From UBA1189 sp964570685 (lineage in GTDB: Bacteria; Bacteroidota; Bacteroidia; Bacteroidales; Bacteroidaceae), in NCBI GenBank assembly GCA_964570685.1, contig CAZMZC010000003.1, positions 1 through 64,000 of the forward strand: a stretch of DNA of 64,000 bases. The letters are read 5' to 3'. The first letter of the stretch is position 1; each line of letters starts with the position of its first letter. The notes below the pieces were generated by a model. That model was given only the letters and a program-made list of their open reading frames with translations. It made no database searches and had not been told where the DNA came from. The position numbers and the translations under genes are program-made. Below are positions 34,212 through 42,669 of this stretch, in pieces.

Positions 34212-34760
34212 ATGGATGCCATTGAATTTATGAGCCGTGATGACGGACGAGTGACGATGTTCACTCCAACCTCGATGTGTGAACTGGTCGAGGGAGACGA
34301 ACTTACAGAGGAACTGTACGATACTATAGCGCGTAGTTACCCATGGGCGTTCGAGGCTCTATCGGTGGCATATGCATCATCGGAACTGAACATGAGGCAT
34401 TACCACTATCTGATTGTTCGCAGGTTTCTACGCTGTAACTTCGGTGACTACGACACAAAGGAGTGGGATGTCAACGCGAATGGAGTTTGGAAGCTGGAGA
34501 AAGTCCCGTGCCCTCTACGAGGGGAGTGCAAACTGGAAGGTGTAGTGTGTGGTGCTCGATGGGCGTGTGGTCTTTCGCAACGAGAGACGGAAGTTATAAG
34601 TTTGTCAGCGCAAGGATGTACCGCACGGGAGATAGCGGACACATTGTGCATCTCGGTATTTACCGTTGATGCGCATGTAAGGCGTATCCTTGCCAAACTG
34701 AATGCAAAGAACATCAAACAGGTAATATCGTGGTACAATGAGAACAAAGATAGAGATTAA
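34212..34760 (+). CDS. LuxR-type helix-turn-helix protein
   Basis: 182 residues. The end (about 120-178) is a LuxR/GerE DNA-binding domain: LSQRETEVISLSAQGCTARE, then IADTLCISVFTVDAHVRRIL. Just before it lies a four-Cys knot (CPLRGEC and VCGARWAC) that could bind Zn. The first 110 residues match no sensor family I know. It is encoded in the early region, so it probably controls phage genes. Its end overlaps the next gene by 23 bases. Confidence 0.78.
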   Translation: MDAIEFMSRDDGRVTMFTPTSMCELVEGDELTEELYDTIARSYPWAFEALSVAYASSELNMRHYHYLIVRRFLRCNFGDYDTKEWDVNANGVWKLEKVPCPLRGECKLEGVVCGARWACGLSQRETEVISLSAQGCTAREIADTLCISVFTVDAHVRRILAKLNAKNIKQVISWYNENKDRD

Positions 34761-34944
34761 CAAGAAGGTTGCTGAGATATTCAGCGAGCTTTGGTTGGAG
34801 AAGGGTTGTCCGGCAACGATAGACTATGGGCGGGTACACGATGGTGAGATAGATATGTTGCTCGAATATGAGGATAGTGACCATGCAACGGTGGACGGAC
34901 TATTGGCCGAGGCCATTAACATCTATCAAGAGCAGCTGCCATGA
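34738..34944 (+). CDS. small acidic phage protein
   Basis: 68 residues, acidic, predicted alpha-beta (KVAEIFSELWLEKG, then IDMLLEYEDSDHATVDGLLA). Unknown family. It starts inside the end of the LuxR-type gene and its stop overlaps the primase start (ATGA). Confidence 0.65.
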   Translation: MRTKIEINKKVAEIFSELWLEKGCPATIDYGRVHDGEIDMLLEYEDSDHATVDGLLAEAINIYQEQLP

Positions 34945-37900
34945 TTCCACAAGAAACGATAGATAAAATCCTTGACCGTGCTGACATCGTTGATGTCATT
35001 GACGATTATGTGAAGCTGACCAAAAAGGGGCGCGACTATGTAGCCTGCTGCCCTTTCCATAAGGAGAAAACACCGAGCTTCCGTGTGTCGCCTTCACGGC
35101 AGATATGGCATTGCTTCGGCTCGTGTGCGGAAGGCGGTAACGTGATATCCTTTCTAATGAAGCACGAAGCTATGTCGTTCAACGATGCGGTGAGGCTATT
35201 GGCCAAGAGATATAATATAGAGATTGAGGAGGAGCAAGAGAGCAGCGAGGCACGTGAGGCGAGGATGAAGCGCGAGGCGTTGACCCTTCTTAATCAGCGA
35301 GTGGCCGACTACTATGTACAGTTGATAAATACCAAAGAGGGCGCGGATGCTTGGAACTATGGCGTGAGCCGCTTTACCACCGATTATATGAAATCGGCCG
35401 GAATCGGTTGGGCACCCGACAAGTGGGGCACGCTATATGACTGGGCAGTCAGCAGAGGCGAGAATATCGATATGTTGATAGAGCTGGGCTTGCTCATCAA
35501 GAACACCGAGAAGGGTACTATCTATGATGCCTTCCGCGACAGGCTGATGATTCCCATCCGTGACCGTCGCCGTAACATCATAGGCTTCACTGCACGCAAG
35601 CTGAGCGACAGCAACGATGATGTGGCCAAGTATAAGAACTCGTGCGAGTCGGTACTATATCATAAGAGCGAGAGCGTATTCGGCATTGACGTGGCATGGA
35701 AAGAGGGCTGCAAGCAGGAATTGTTCTACCTCGTGGAGGGTGCTCCCGATGCCATGAAGATGCACTCCGTAGGCATTGACAATGTAGTGGCACCACTTGG
35801 TGGTTCCTGGACCAAGGAGCAGCTGCTGATGCTGAAGAAGGCATCGGCCAGTATCTGCTTCATCAATGATGCCGACCCCGTTCCACAAGGCAAGCACTAT
35901 GGTACCGGGATTGGCTTCGTCATCAAGAACGGAGCCGAGGCCATACGGATGGGCTTCAACGTGTATGTCCGTGAGATACCATGCAAGGAGGGAAACCTGA
36001 AGCAGGATCCTGGCGACTTCTTCACCGACAAGCACAAGATGAAGGAACTCGAAGAACAGGACTTCGTGGTGTGGATGGCCGACAAAATCATCCATAAGGA
36101 TGACGCAGCAGGCAAGAAGACGGAGAGCATCAAGGAGGTGGCCGAACTGGTGAGCTTCATCGCCGATGACATGCGCATCGAGATGCTGCTGCCCGAACTC
36201 TGCAAGATATACAAAGGCAAGGAACTATGGAAAGGTGCCATCAACAAGGCTCGTTGGGCACGGCAAGAGGTCAAGGAAACCAAGGAAGCCGTCAACCTGC
36301 GCACCTACGGATTCTACGAGCAGCACAACTGCTACTACGGTCTTGGCGATAAAGGTGATGCCCAATGGTCAAACTTCACCATGCAGCCGCTGTTCCACAT
36401 CCAAGATAATGAGTCGCCCAAACGACTGTTCTATATAAAGAATATGAAGGGGCGCGAGGAAATCGTGGAAATGAACATGGAAGAGCTCGTGAGCCTCTCC
36501 AAGTTCCGTCAGAAGGTGGAGGGTATCGGCAACTACACTTGGATGGGCAGCGACCGCGACTTGATGAAGTTGAAGAGCTACCTTTATGATCAGACCGAGA
36601 CCGCCCGCATCATCCGTCAGATGGGATGGCAGCCGGCCGGCTTCTACGCCTTCGGTAACGGAATATGGCAGGACGGAGATTTCCATAAGGCCGACGACTT
36701 CGGAGTATGCCGCCTCAGTGAGGGCAACTGGTATATCCCAGCTGCCTCGAAGCTCTACCGCGACGATGCCAAGAAGTTTGAGCGCGAACGCAAGTTTATC
36801 CACACCTCGCTGCAGAGCGTGAAGATGGGCGAGTATACCGAGCAGTTCTGCCGCGTCCATGGTAACAACGGCAAGGTGGGCTTGGCCTACTGGATAGCTT
36901 CGCTGTTCCGCGATATCATCACCTCCTACACACGCAGCTTCCCTATCCTTGACCTGTTCGGCCCCAAAGGCTCGGGTAAGACCGAGATGGGTGCAGCGCT
37001 CATGGCCTTCTTCGTGCCGGACAACAAGGCGCCCAACCTCAAGAACTCTACCTCTACAGCCTTGAACGACGATGTGGCGTTCGTGTCAAACGCCCTGGTG
37101 CACCTCGACGAGTACAAGAACGATGTGCGCCCGGACAAGATTGAGTTCCTCAAAGGTCTGTACGATGGAGTAGGCCGCGTGAAGATGTCGGGCAGCTCGT
37201 ACGACAGCCGCATCATGACCAGCGTGAAGAGCGGTATCATCATGTCGGGTCAGGAGATGCCGACGGCCGACATCGCCCTGTTCCACCGCTGCATCTACCT
37301 CTCCTTCCCGAGGTCGGAGTTTACGATCGAGGAGCGACAACGCTTCGCAGCATTGCGAGAGATCCAAAAGTTGGGACTCACGTCGCTCACCCTCGAAGTA
37401 CTACGATGCCGTAAACGTGTGGAAGCCAACTTCCTCGATACCTATAACGCCGTGCTCGACGACATCAACCGCATGACAGGCGACATGAAGATAGAGACCC
37501 GTATCGTAGAGAACTGGGCCAAGGCATTGGCCGCCATGCGCTGCGTGGAAGACAAGATACAACTCCCATTCACCTATTCGGAACTGCTGGCCATCTGCTG
37601 CGACGGTATCATTGAGCAGAACAAACTGAGCAGCACAGGTAATGAGCTGGCACAGTTCTGGAAGTCCATTGCCTTCCTGCTGGCCAATGGTGACATCTTC
37701 GCCAAGAGCGATTTCCACATCAAGAATGTGCTGACACTTGAAACAGACCTCACCAAGAAGACATATCCGGCATCGCACAAGGTGCTCATGCTTAACCGCA
37801 CCCGTATCTTCACGCTGTACAAGCAGGCGTGCCTGCACAGCGACGAGACACCGCTGCCCCAAGATTCACTCCAGGTGTACTTGGAGAATGCCAACTACTA

Positions 37901-38102
37901 CCTCGGCAAGAAGCACGCCGTGCGCTTCAAGAGCATCATCAAGGGCGTGAAGCAGACCGTCCCCGACGGATGCGGCAAGTATCGCGACAAGGAGAGCGTA
38001 ATGACCGCCATGTGCTTCGATTACGAAATGCTGCAGGATATGTATGACATCAGTCTTGAGGACGAACCCGGAGAACCGATAACACCATACTCTTCAACAT
38101 AA
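34941..38102 (+). CDS. primase-helicase fusion, phage replication
   Basis: 1053 residues. A DnaG-type CHC2 zinc finger is at the start (Cys37, His40, Cys58, Cys62 in CCPFHKEKTPSF and WHCFGSC), then the primase core with a Toprim-like part (LVEGAPDAMKMHSVGIDNVV, about 255-275). From about 640 a second module with Walker A GPKGSGKTE (about 673-681) and a Walker B-like HLDEYKND region about 718 resembles phage/plasmid helicase-type ATPases. It would unwind and prime the element's own DNA. It is the largest early gene, followed by a terminator and then the GCTACA array. Confidence 0.88.
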   Translation: MIPQETIDKILDRADIVDVIDDYVKLTKKGRDYVACCPFHKEKTPSFRVSPSRQIWHCFGSCAEGGNVISFLMKHEAMSFNDAVRLLAKRYNIEIEEEQESSEAREARMKREALTLLNQRVADYYVQLINTKEGADAWNYGVSRFTTDYMKSAGIGWAPDKWGTLYDWAVSRGENIDMLIELGLLIKNTEKGTIYDAFRDRLMIPIRDRRRNIIGFTARKLSDSNDDVAKYKNSCESVLYHKSESVFGIDVAWKEGCKQELFYLVEGAPDAMKMHSVGIDNVVAPLGGSWTKEQLLMLKKASASICFINDADPVPQGKHYGTGIGFVIKNGAEAIRMGFNVYVREIPCKEGNLKQDPGDFFTDKHKMKELEEQDFVVWMADKIIHKDDAAGKKTESIKEVAELVSFIADDMRIEMLLPELCKIYKGKELWKGAINKARWARQEVKETKEAVNLRTYGFYEQHNCYYGLGDKGDAQWSNFTMQPLFHIQDNESPKRLFYIKNMKGREEIVEMNMEELVSLSKFRQKVEGIGNYTWMGSDRDLMKLKSYLYDQTETARIIRQMGWQPAGFYAFGNGIWQDGDFHKADDFGVCRLSEGNWYIPAASKLYRDDAKKFERERKFIHTSLQSVKMGEYTEQFCRVHGNNGKVGLAYWIASLFRDIITSYTRSFPILDLFGPKGSGKTEMGAALMAFFVPDNKAPNLKNSTSTALNDDVAFVSNALVHLDEYKNDVRPDKIEFLKGLYDGVGRVKMSGSSYDSRIMTSVKSGIIMSGQEMPTADIALFHRCIYLSFPRSEFTIEERQRFAALREIQKLGLTSLTLEVLRCRKRVEANFLDTYNAVLDDINRMTGDMKIETRIVENWAKALAAMRCVEDKIQLPFTYSELLAICCDGIIEQNKLSSTGNELAQFWKSIAFLLANGDIFAKSDFHIKNVLTLETDLTKKTYPASHKVLMLNRTRIFTLYKQACLHSDETPLPQDSLQVYLENANYYLGKKHAVRFKSIIKGVKQTVPDGCGKYRDKESVMTAMCFDYEMLQDMYDISLEDEPGEPITPYSST

Positions 38103-38332
38103 TCATTTTACAAATCTTTGCGGTAAACCGCGAAGATAACCGCACTCGCTGTAAAAAATACTGAAACAAGTTTCGTATTTCTCGCTCGTTTGTCAACATC
38201 TTTGTTAAACTCGTGAGGTCGGCCGCAGTGATGCGTCCGGCCTTTTTTTATGAATCGCGCACGCACACGTGCGTAAGGCGCGTTTTCCTGTACTTTTTTT
38301 TGCCTCGCGAAGTCAAAAACGCCACTACAACC
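38103..38332. other. gene-free stretch after the primase gene
   Basis: Holds the terminator-like hairpin at 38217-38249 and GCACGCACACGTGCG near 38259; otherwise nothing recognised. Confidence 0.5.
38217..38249 (+). terminator. GGCCGCAG hairpin with T-run, copy 1
   Basis: GGTCGGCCGCAGTGATGCG followed by TCCGGCC and TTTTTTTATG. The same core (GGCCGCAGCGATGCGCCCGG) recurs at 51064-51083 with a T-run, and a looser form near 52775. Confidence 0.6.
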
Positions 38333-38532
38333 GCTACAAGTAGCTACATCGCGAGAAATCAAGTATATAAGACCGAAAAAGTAACGTTACATTCCGCTAC
38401 ATCCTGCTACATTCCGCTACATTTTTTCTCTTTTTTTTAATCTCTGCTACATTTTAGCTACAAAATAGGTTTTGTAGCAGGGGTATAATATGGGGTAACT
38501 ATATGATATATAGAAATGTAGCTGTTTGTAGC
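38333..38532. repeat. array of ten GCTACA motifs, candidate origin
   Basis: GCTACA starts at 38333, 38343, 38396, 38406, 38416, 38446 and 38457; its reverse TGTAGC starts at 38473, 38517 and 38527. Ten-base spacing is exact in several pairs. GCTACAAAA-TAGG-TTTTGTAGC (38457-38478) is a perfect inverted repeat. Long T- and A-runs and a single GTAACGTTAC (38381-38390) lie among them. The position after the primase-helicase fits a replication origin or initiator binding site. Confidence 0.7.
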
Positions 38533-38582
38533 GGGAAAATCACAAAAAAAAGACCTCGCATGCGCGGGAAAGTTATTTTATT

Positions 38583-38596
38583 AGTACTTTTGTACT
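38583..38596. promoter_or_regulatory. promoter with AGTAC-TTTT-GTACT dyad
   Basis: The dyad contains TACTTTTG, a full -7 match, 20 bases before the start of the 166-residue gene. A repressor on the dyad would block this promoter directly. Confidence 0.5.
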
Positions 38597-38610
38597 ATAA
38601 ATAGTATCTT

Positions 38611-39111
38611 ATGAAACTGTGCATCTATCTCCGCCTTCCCGGCTATCTGCGCGAGTGGCTTGCCGCGACGTTAGGAACGCCAGTGGTGTTTCCTCCCCAC
38701 TCGGCGGAGAACGCCATCATCGCCCGTCACATCGGGCGCTTGCCTCGCGGCATGCAGCCCGACCTCTACGAAGAGGGCGATATCGCCATCGCGGTACCCA
38801 CCATCCGCTATAAACCCGTGACGGAATACAATCACCTGGGACGTCGCGGACGTGTGGAGTTGTCCGATGCCATCGACATGCTTTTCTGCATCGACATGTG
38901 GAACAACCTGTCGCCCTACCTTGCATCGGGCAGCATCAACGGTCGCATCGACGAATGGTGTACCGAGCGCGGCATCTCGATGGACAACACCGAGGCCGTG
39001 CGTCAGCGTTTCTACCGACTGCGCAACAATTATGCACGGTACCATATCATTCTCGGAAAGAAATACAAAAAAAATCTAAAGAAAATCAGTGACGATGGCG
39101 GCAAAAAATGA
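38611..39111 (+). CDS. hypothetical phage protein
   Basis: 166 residues, basic at the end (KKYKKNLKKISDDGGKK). It has LRLPGYLREWLAATLGTPVV at the start and a helical C-terminal part (YRLRNNYARYHIILGKKY) that looks DNA-binding. I know this type only as a conserved protein near terminase genes in Bacteroidota prophages; no function is known. Its end overlaps a 28-codon frame that looks like a cut-off terminase. Confidence 0.65.
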   Translation: MKLCIYLRLPGYLREWLAATLGTPVVFPPHSAENAIIARHIGRLPRGMQPDLYEEGDIAIAVPTIRYKPVTEYNHLGRRGRVELSDAIDMLFCIDMWNNLSPYLASGSINGRIDEWCTERGISMDNTEAVRQRFYRLRNNYARYHIILGKKYKKNLKKISDDGGKK

Positions 39112-39181
39112 ACAGACGAAAAACAAGGTCTATTTCAACCGGATGCAGCGAGAGGTCATGCTTGTCGGAGCCGTACAATAG
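39095..39181 (+). pseudogene. possible remnant of a terminase large subunit
   Basis: 28 codons from ATG at 39095 to TAG at 39179-39181, overlapping the preceding gene as phage genes do. The text VYFNRMQREVMLVGA resembles the opening of phage terminases just before their ATPase P-loop, but the frame then stops and AT-rich DNA of a different module (the DUF2442 operator) begins. I infer a terminase cut by an insertion or deletion. It could also be a short gene of its own. Confidence 0.35.
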
Positions 39182-39192
39182 AAAAAATATAA

Positions 39193-39249
39193 GGATATAA
39201 AATTATATCCTGAAAGGCTTGTCTGATATAATTTTATATCCTATATTTG
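39193..39249 (+). promoter_or_regulatory. operator dyad and promoter of the DUF2442 gene
   Basis: GGATATAAAATTATATC (39193-39209) and its exact reverse complement (39225-39241) enclose 15 bases, directly followed by TATATTTG (39242-39249), a full -7 box. Likely bound by the HTH-containing product of the gene it drives. Confidence 0.6.
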
Positions 39250-39282
39250 CAGTGTAATTATAAAAATTGGTGCCGAGGCCTG

Positions 39283-39702
39283 ATGGAAATGACAATCACC
39301 CGTCTGTGGTTTGCAGACAACCGCATCTATGTGGAGAATGACAAGGGGGAACACTTGTATCAAGCGCTATATTTTTATCCCTTATTACTCAACGCCACCG
39401 ATGAACAGCGTGAGAACTACGAATTATGGGAAGAGGGTATACACTGGGATGAGATTGACGAGGATATGAGTTTCGAGAGTTTCTACTATCCCGAGACGAA
39501 AGCTCCCACGCCAGGTATACAAGCAGCTTTTCTGTTTAACCCAGAACTTAATGTGTCGGCTGTAGCTCGGCGGCTTGGCATCCGCCAAAGTTTGTTGGCC
39601 AGTTATATCAAAGGTACCAAGGTTCCCTCTGACGAGCGAAAGCAGGAGATACTGCGCACTATCCACGAGATTGGTGCCGCATTACAGCAAGTTACATTCT
39701 GA
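39283..39702 (+). CDS. DUF2442 protein with helix-turn-helix end
   Basis: 139 residues from ATG 39283 (TTG at 39247 lies in the promoter). N-terminal DUF2442 fold (ITRLWFADNRIYVENDKGEH, then EQRENYELWEEGIHW) and a C-terminal helix-turn-helix (VSAVARRLGIRQSLLASYIK). DUF2442 proteins are often antitoxin-like partners. No DUF4160-type toxin is present upstream; the space where it would be holds the operator. Probably autoregulated by the dyad at 39193-39241. Confidence 0.82.
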   Translation: MEMTITRLWFADNRIYVENDKGEHLYQALYFYPLLLNATDEQRENYELWEEGIHWDEIDEDMSFESFYYPETKAPTPGIQAAFLFNPELNVSAVARRLGIRQSLLASYIKGTKVPSDERKQEILRTIHEIGAALQQVTF

Positions 39703-39751
39703 GTCCATCGGATTCAAAGTGTTTACCTCGCAGCCTCTAACCGAGGCGAGA

Positions 39752-39777
39752 AGCCCCACGAGTTGGGGCTTTTTTTA
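39752..39777 (+). terminator. intrinsic terminator of the DUF2442 gene
   Basis: AGCCCC-ACGAGTT-GGGGCT followed by seven T; a second small hairpin GCCTC/GAGGC precedes it at 39733. Confidence 0.85.
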
Positions 39778-39856
39778 ATGATTATATGACAAAAAGAATA
39801 GTTTTAATGGTAGGTACGAAAAATCGTATTACCTTTGTAAGGTGAATCGTGATTAT

Positions 39857-40069
39857 ATGAAAAGAGTTAAAGCAATCGTCGAACGTGCTTCAGATGGTAC
39901 ATATAGCGTCTATATGGATGCCGATATGGATTATCTCATCACAGGAACAGGGAGTACGGCAGCAGCAGCCATTGATACGTTCAAGGCTGGGTATGAGGAT
40001 ATCAAGCGAGTCTACACCGAGGAGGGCAAGCCCTTTACTGAGGTGGAATTCGAGTTTGTAGGTGCATAA
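39857..40069 (+). CDS. HicB-like small protein
   Basis: 70 residues from ATG 39857. The beta-beta-alpha plan (KAIVERASDGTYSVYMDADM, then STAAAAIDTFKAGYEDIKRV) is that of HicB-type antitoxin folds. No HicA partner is next to it. A promoter -7 box TTACCTTTG lies at 39829-39837. It ends 6 bases before the DUF5053 gene, so they are co-transcribed. Confidence 0.72.
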   Translation: MKRVKAIVERASDGTYSVYMDADMDYLITGTGSTAAAAIDTFKAGYEDIKRVYTEEGKPFTEVEFEFVGA

Positions 40070-40075
40070 ACTATT

Positions 40076-40570
40076 ATGGAAAAGATTAGAGTTATCATTG
40101 ATTGGTGCGACCGCAACTATGGTGCATCGGTAGAGGATGACCGTATCGGTGGTGCTGTGGTCGCAACTCATAAAACTCGCAAGGGAGTGCTTAAGGCCAT
40201 CGCAGAGGCGCTGCGCTTTCACGTAGAGTCGGCCATTGCCGATGGTGGCGAGTTGCCGGCATGGCTCGTCAGTGGAGATTATGATCTTTACTTCGAGTAC
40301 AGAGAGCAACAGGGCAGAGTGTGTGATATGAGGAAGCGTCTAAGTGATATCTTGATGATTATCTCGTGGCGCGAGTTTGCCAACCACTATTTCGGTCGCT
40401 CCTCCTCGTGGCTCTATCACAAGATGGATGGTATCGACGGCAATGGTGGCCAAGGCGGCTTCACCAAGGAAGAGGCTCAGCAGATGCGCGGTGCGCTATG
40501 TGACCTTGCCGACCGCATACGTCGCGCAGCTGACAATATCCCCATAGGCAATGACACTGCTCATTATTAA
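40076..40570 (+). CDS. HicB-like / DUF5053 protein
   Basis: 164 residues. The first 85 have a HicB-like fold (RVIIDWCDRNYGASVEDDRI); the last 75 fit DUF5053 (SWREFANHYFGRSSSWLYHK, then FTKEEAQQMRGALCDLADRI), a helical domain seen in Bacteroides mobile elements. Function unknown. Second gene after the HicB-like protein, closed by a terminator at 40601. Confidence 0.75.
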   Translation: MEKIRVIIDWCDRNYGASVEDDRIGGAVVATHKTRKGVLKAIAEALRFHVESAIADGGELPAWLVSGDYDLYFEYREQQGRVCDMRKRLSDILMIISWREFANHYFGRSSSWLYHKMDGIDGNGGQGGFTKEEAQQMRGALCDLADRIRRAADNIPIGNDTAHY

Positions 40571-40600
40571 CACAAGTCGCCTGATGCCTACAGGTGCGCT

Positions 40601-40624
40601 CCTCCCCACATAGGGGAGGCTTTT
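40601..40624 (+). terminator. intrinsic terminator of the HicB-like pair
   Basis: CCTCCCC-ACATA-GGGGAGG (40601-40619), C, then TTTT. It lies before the convergent AAA ATPase gene. Confidence 0.75.
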
Positions 40625-40637
40625 GGTTGTGGAACGT

Positions 40638-41915
40638 TTATTGCTCTATCAACCATTCATAGGCTGGGATGATTTTTATAAGTTTTCCATCGATGGTGAC
40701 TTGCTCACGATGAAAGTCTGTGATGAGGAAGAGATTGGCGCATCGGGTCTCTCCTGATGCTGTCAGTAGTCCTCGCAGTTCACGCTTACGCGTCTTTTCT
40801 TTGCTGATGTCGTAGGAAACTTGATATATCTCTTCCACTGCATTGTTTCTGCACACCACAAAGTCGGCCTCATAACCGCCTTCACTTTTGTAATAGTAAA
40901 CATCTCGGTTTAATGGACGGTTGCGACGCAGCAGTTCAATATAGACGATAGTCTCCAATCGCCAACCTATGTTTTCTCCGGCAAAGGCATCGGGACGCCC
41001 ATCCATTAATGCCACATCGACGGGATAGACCTTTTCGGCTCTTACCCGCTGTCGGCTTTTGGTGGAGTATCGTTTCACGCCCAGTAGCAGATAAGCCTCT
41101 TTTAGGAAACCGATATAATTGTTTATGGTATGGTTAGACTTCAATCCGATGACCGAAGCCAATTCGCTTTCGATAATCGTTGTAGGGGCTATGTTCATCA
41201 GGTGGTGAGCCAACCGTTCAAAGGCTTCGACATACTTTATTTTATGGCGTTGTTCGATATCTCGTTTGAGAATGTTACTGACCAAATTGCCTATATAACG
41301 AGTCTTGTTTTTCTTATGTAATAGTTCCGGGAATCCACCTTGCTTGAGGTATTCATCAAATGCTGCCCTTCTCAGTGCTTCCGCCTTGGTTGTCATTGAG
41401 CTTGTATCCACTCCTTTGCACGTACACCACTCGGCAAACGAGAAGGGATATAACTCTATCTGGTCGTTACGGCCAGTGAGGTGCGTAGCCAGCTCTCCAC
41501 TCAAAAGTTTGGCATTGGATCCTGTAACGATAATGTGCATATGCTGACGTAGCAGGCGATTGACAAACAAGTGCCACCCCTCGATGTTTTGGATTTCATC
41601 AAGGAAGAGATATTTGAAGTCGCCATAAATCTTATATAGTACTTCGAGTACTGTATTCAAGTCGCTTGTCTGTAGTGCCTCGAATCGTTCATCATCAAAA
41701 TTGACATAGGCAAACTTCTCATCACTTGATTTCAGCACATTGTAGCACAATGTGGATTTTCCACTTCGTCTCACACCTATAATCACTTGTGCCAAGTTAC
41801 TATCCAAGTCTACCTGCACTTCCTCACCTCGGGCACAGAGTGTAATATCCTGTAGTGACATCACTTCTTCGTGTTGCTCTGACAGTACCTGTTCGATAAT
41901 TCGTTTATCAATCAT
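40638..41915 (-). CDS. AAA ATPase with DUF4143 domain
   Basis: 425 residues. Walker A GVRRSGKST at 47-55, Walker B YLFLDEIQN about 98-106, sensor VTGSNAKLL, then the DUF4143 nuclease-like end (TIVYIELLRRNRPLNRDVYY, YEADFVVCRNN). This large family is very common in Bacteroidota, and its role is not established. Opposite in direction to the phage genes around it, so it is cargo. Its promoter -7 box is at 41939-41946, followed by three 32-base repeats that may be its operators. Confidence 0.9.
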   Translation of the reverse strand: MIDKRIIEQVLSEQHEEVMSLQDITLCARGEEVQVDLDSNLAQVIIGVRRSGKSTLCYNVLKSSDEKFAYVNFDDERFEALQTSDLNTVLEVLYKIYGDFKYLFLDEIQNIEGWHLFVNRLLRQHMHIIVTGSNAKLLSGELATHLTGRNDQIELYPFSFAEWCTCKGVDTSSMTTKAEALRRAAFDEYLKQGGFPELLHKKNKTRYIGNLVSNILKRDIEQRHKIKYVEAFERLAHHLMNIAPTTIIESELASVIGLKSNHTINNYIGFLKEAYLLLGVKRYSTKSRQRVRAEKVYPVDVALMDGRPDAFAGENIGWRLETIVYIELLRRNRPLNRDVYYYKSEGGYEADFVVCRNNAVEEIYQVSYDISKEKTRKRELRGLLTASGETRCANLFLITDFHREQVTIDGKLIKIIPAYEWLIEQ

Positions 41916-41938
41916 AGCCTTAATACTTTATGACGCTG

Positions 41939-41946
41939 CAAAGATA
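41939..41946 (-). promoter_or_regulatory. promoter -7 box of the AAA ATPase gene
   Basis: The minus strand reads TATCTTTG followed by CAGC, 24 bases before the start codon. AAGAATTTTAATTCT just upstream is a near-perfect palindrome. Confidence 0.65.
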
Positions 41947-41965
41947 ATAAGAATTTTAATTCTAA

Positions 41966-42037
41966 CGCCATAAGTCGGATATTTTATCTATTTTCAGCGC
42001 CATAAATCGGGTGTTTTATCTGTCTTTAACGCCATAA
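41966..42037. repeat. three CGCCATAA repeats at exact 32-base steps
   Basis: CGCCATAA starts at 41966, 41998 and 42030; bases between also agree (TCGG...TTTTATCT). They lie 20-90 bases upstream of the ATPase promoter. The rest of the gap to 42248 holds the promoter of the HU gene: TATCTTTG at about 42178-42185. Confidence 0.7.
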
Positions 42038-42248
42038 AAAAGTAACGACAAAGGCAAAAAATGGACGTTCGTGCAACATTACATCGTCCTTTGTAGCAAT
42101 ATGTCATCCTTGTATTATATATAGAACTGCTGGATGTCACTGCATTGCAGTGTCTTTTAATAGACAACTCTCTGGTATTATCTTTGCCCCTGTCAATCGC
42201 GATGACGAACCTGAACCTTAATTATTAATCAAAAAAACAAGAACAACT

Positions 42249-42665
42249 ATGGCAATCAATTATGCAATCAAGCGTTGCCCCAACCCAAACGGGATTGAGG
42301 GGACTGATTATTTTGCTCCGCGCGTAATCAAGGTGGACGACTACACAATGAAGGAACTTATCAATGACATCAACGATGCTACGGGCATGAGTGACGTTGA
42401 TGTGCGTGCCGTGCTAGGTGCATTGAACAAACAGATTCGCAAGGGCTTGCTCAACGGGCGTACCATCGTGCTCGAAGATGTGGGTCGCTTGTCGGTGGGA
42501 TTGAAGGCGAAGTGCTTCACTGCCGAGACGATGCAGGCCGAGGGATTCATCCCTTCGGCGATGATAAAGGGTGTGCACATCAACTTCCGTCCCGATGTCC
42601 ATATCCTCAACGAGTTGCGCACCAACAAGACGTTGCGTCGCGTGTCTTCGGAGGTGATGGAGTAA
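42249..42665 (+). CDS. HU-like DNA-binding protein
   Basis: 138 residues, HU/IHF fold of the Bacteroidales histone-like group: AINYAIKRCPNPNG at the start, SDVDVRAVLGALNKQIRKGL, NGRTIVLEDVGRLSVGLKAK, and RPDVHILNEL. It binds DNA without strong sequence preference. Shares the plan of the protein at 26612-27253 without the extra C-terminal part. Promoter near 42180 with a leader of about 60 bases. Immediately downstream lies the TAACGTTA array. Confidence 0.85.
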   Translation: MAINYAIKRCPNPNGIEGTDYFAPRVIKVDDYTMKELINDINDATGMSDVDVRAVLGALNKQIRKGLLNGRTIVLEDVGRLSVGLKAKCFTAETMQAEGFIPSAMIKGVHINFRPDVHILNELRTNKTLRRVSSEVME

Positions 42666-42669
42666 ATGA

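Noticed and set aside
38108..38362. Minus-strand frame of 84 codons after the primase gene
   Set aside because: It covers the terminator-like hairpin and repeat DNA and has no start signal.
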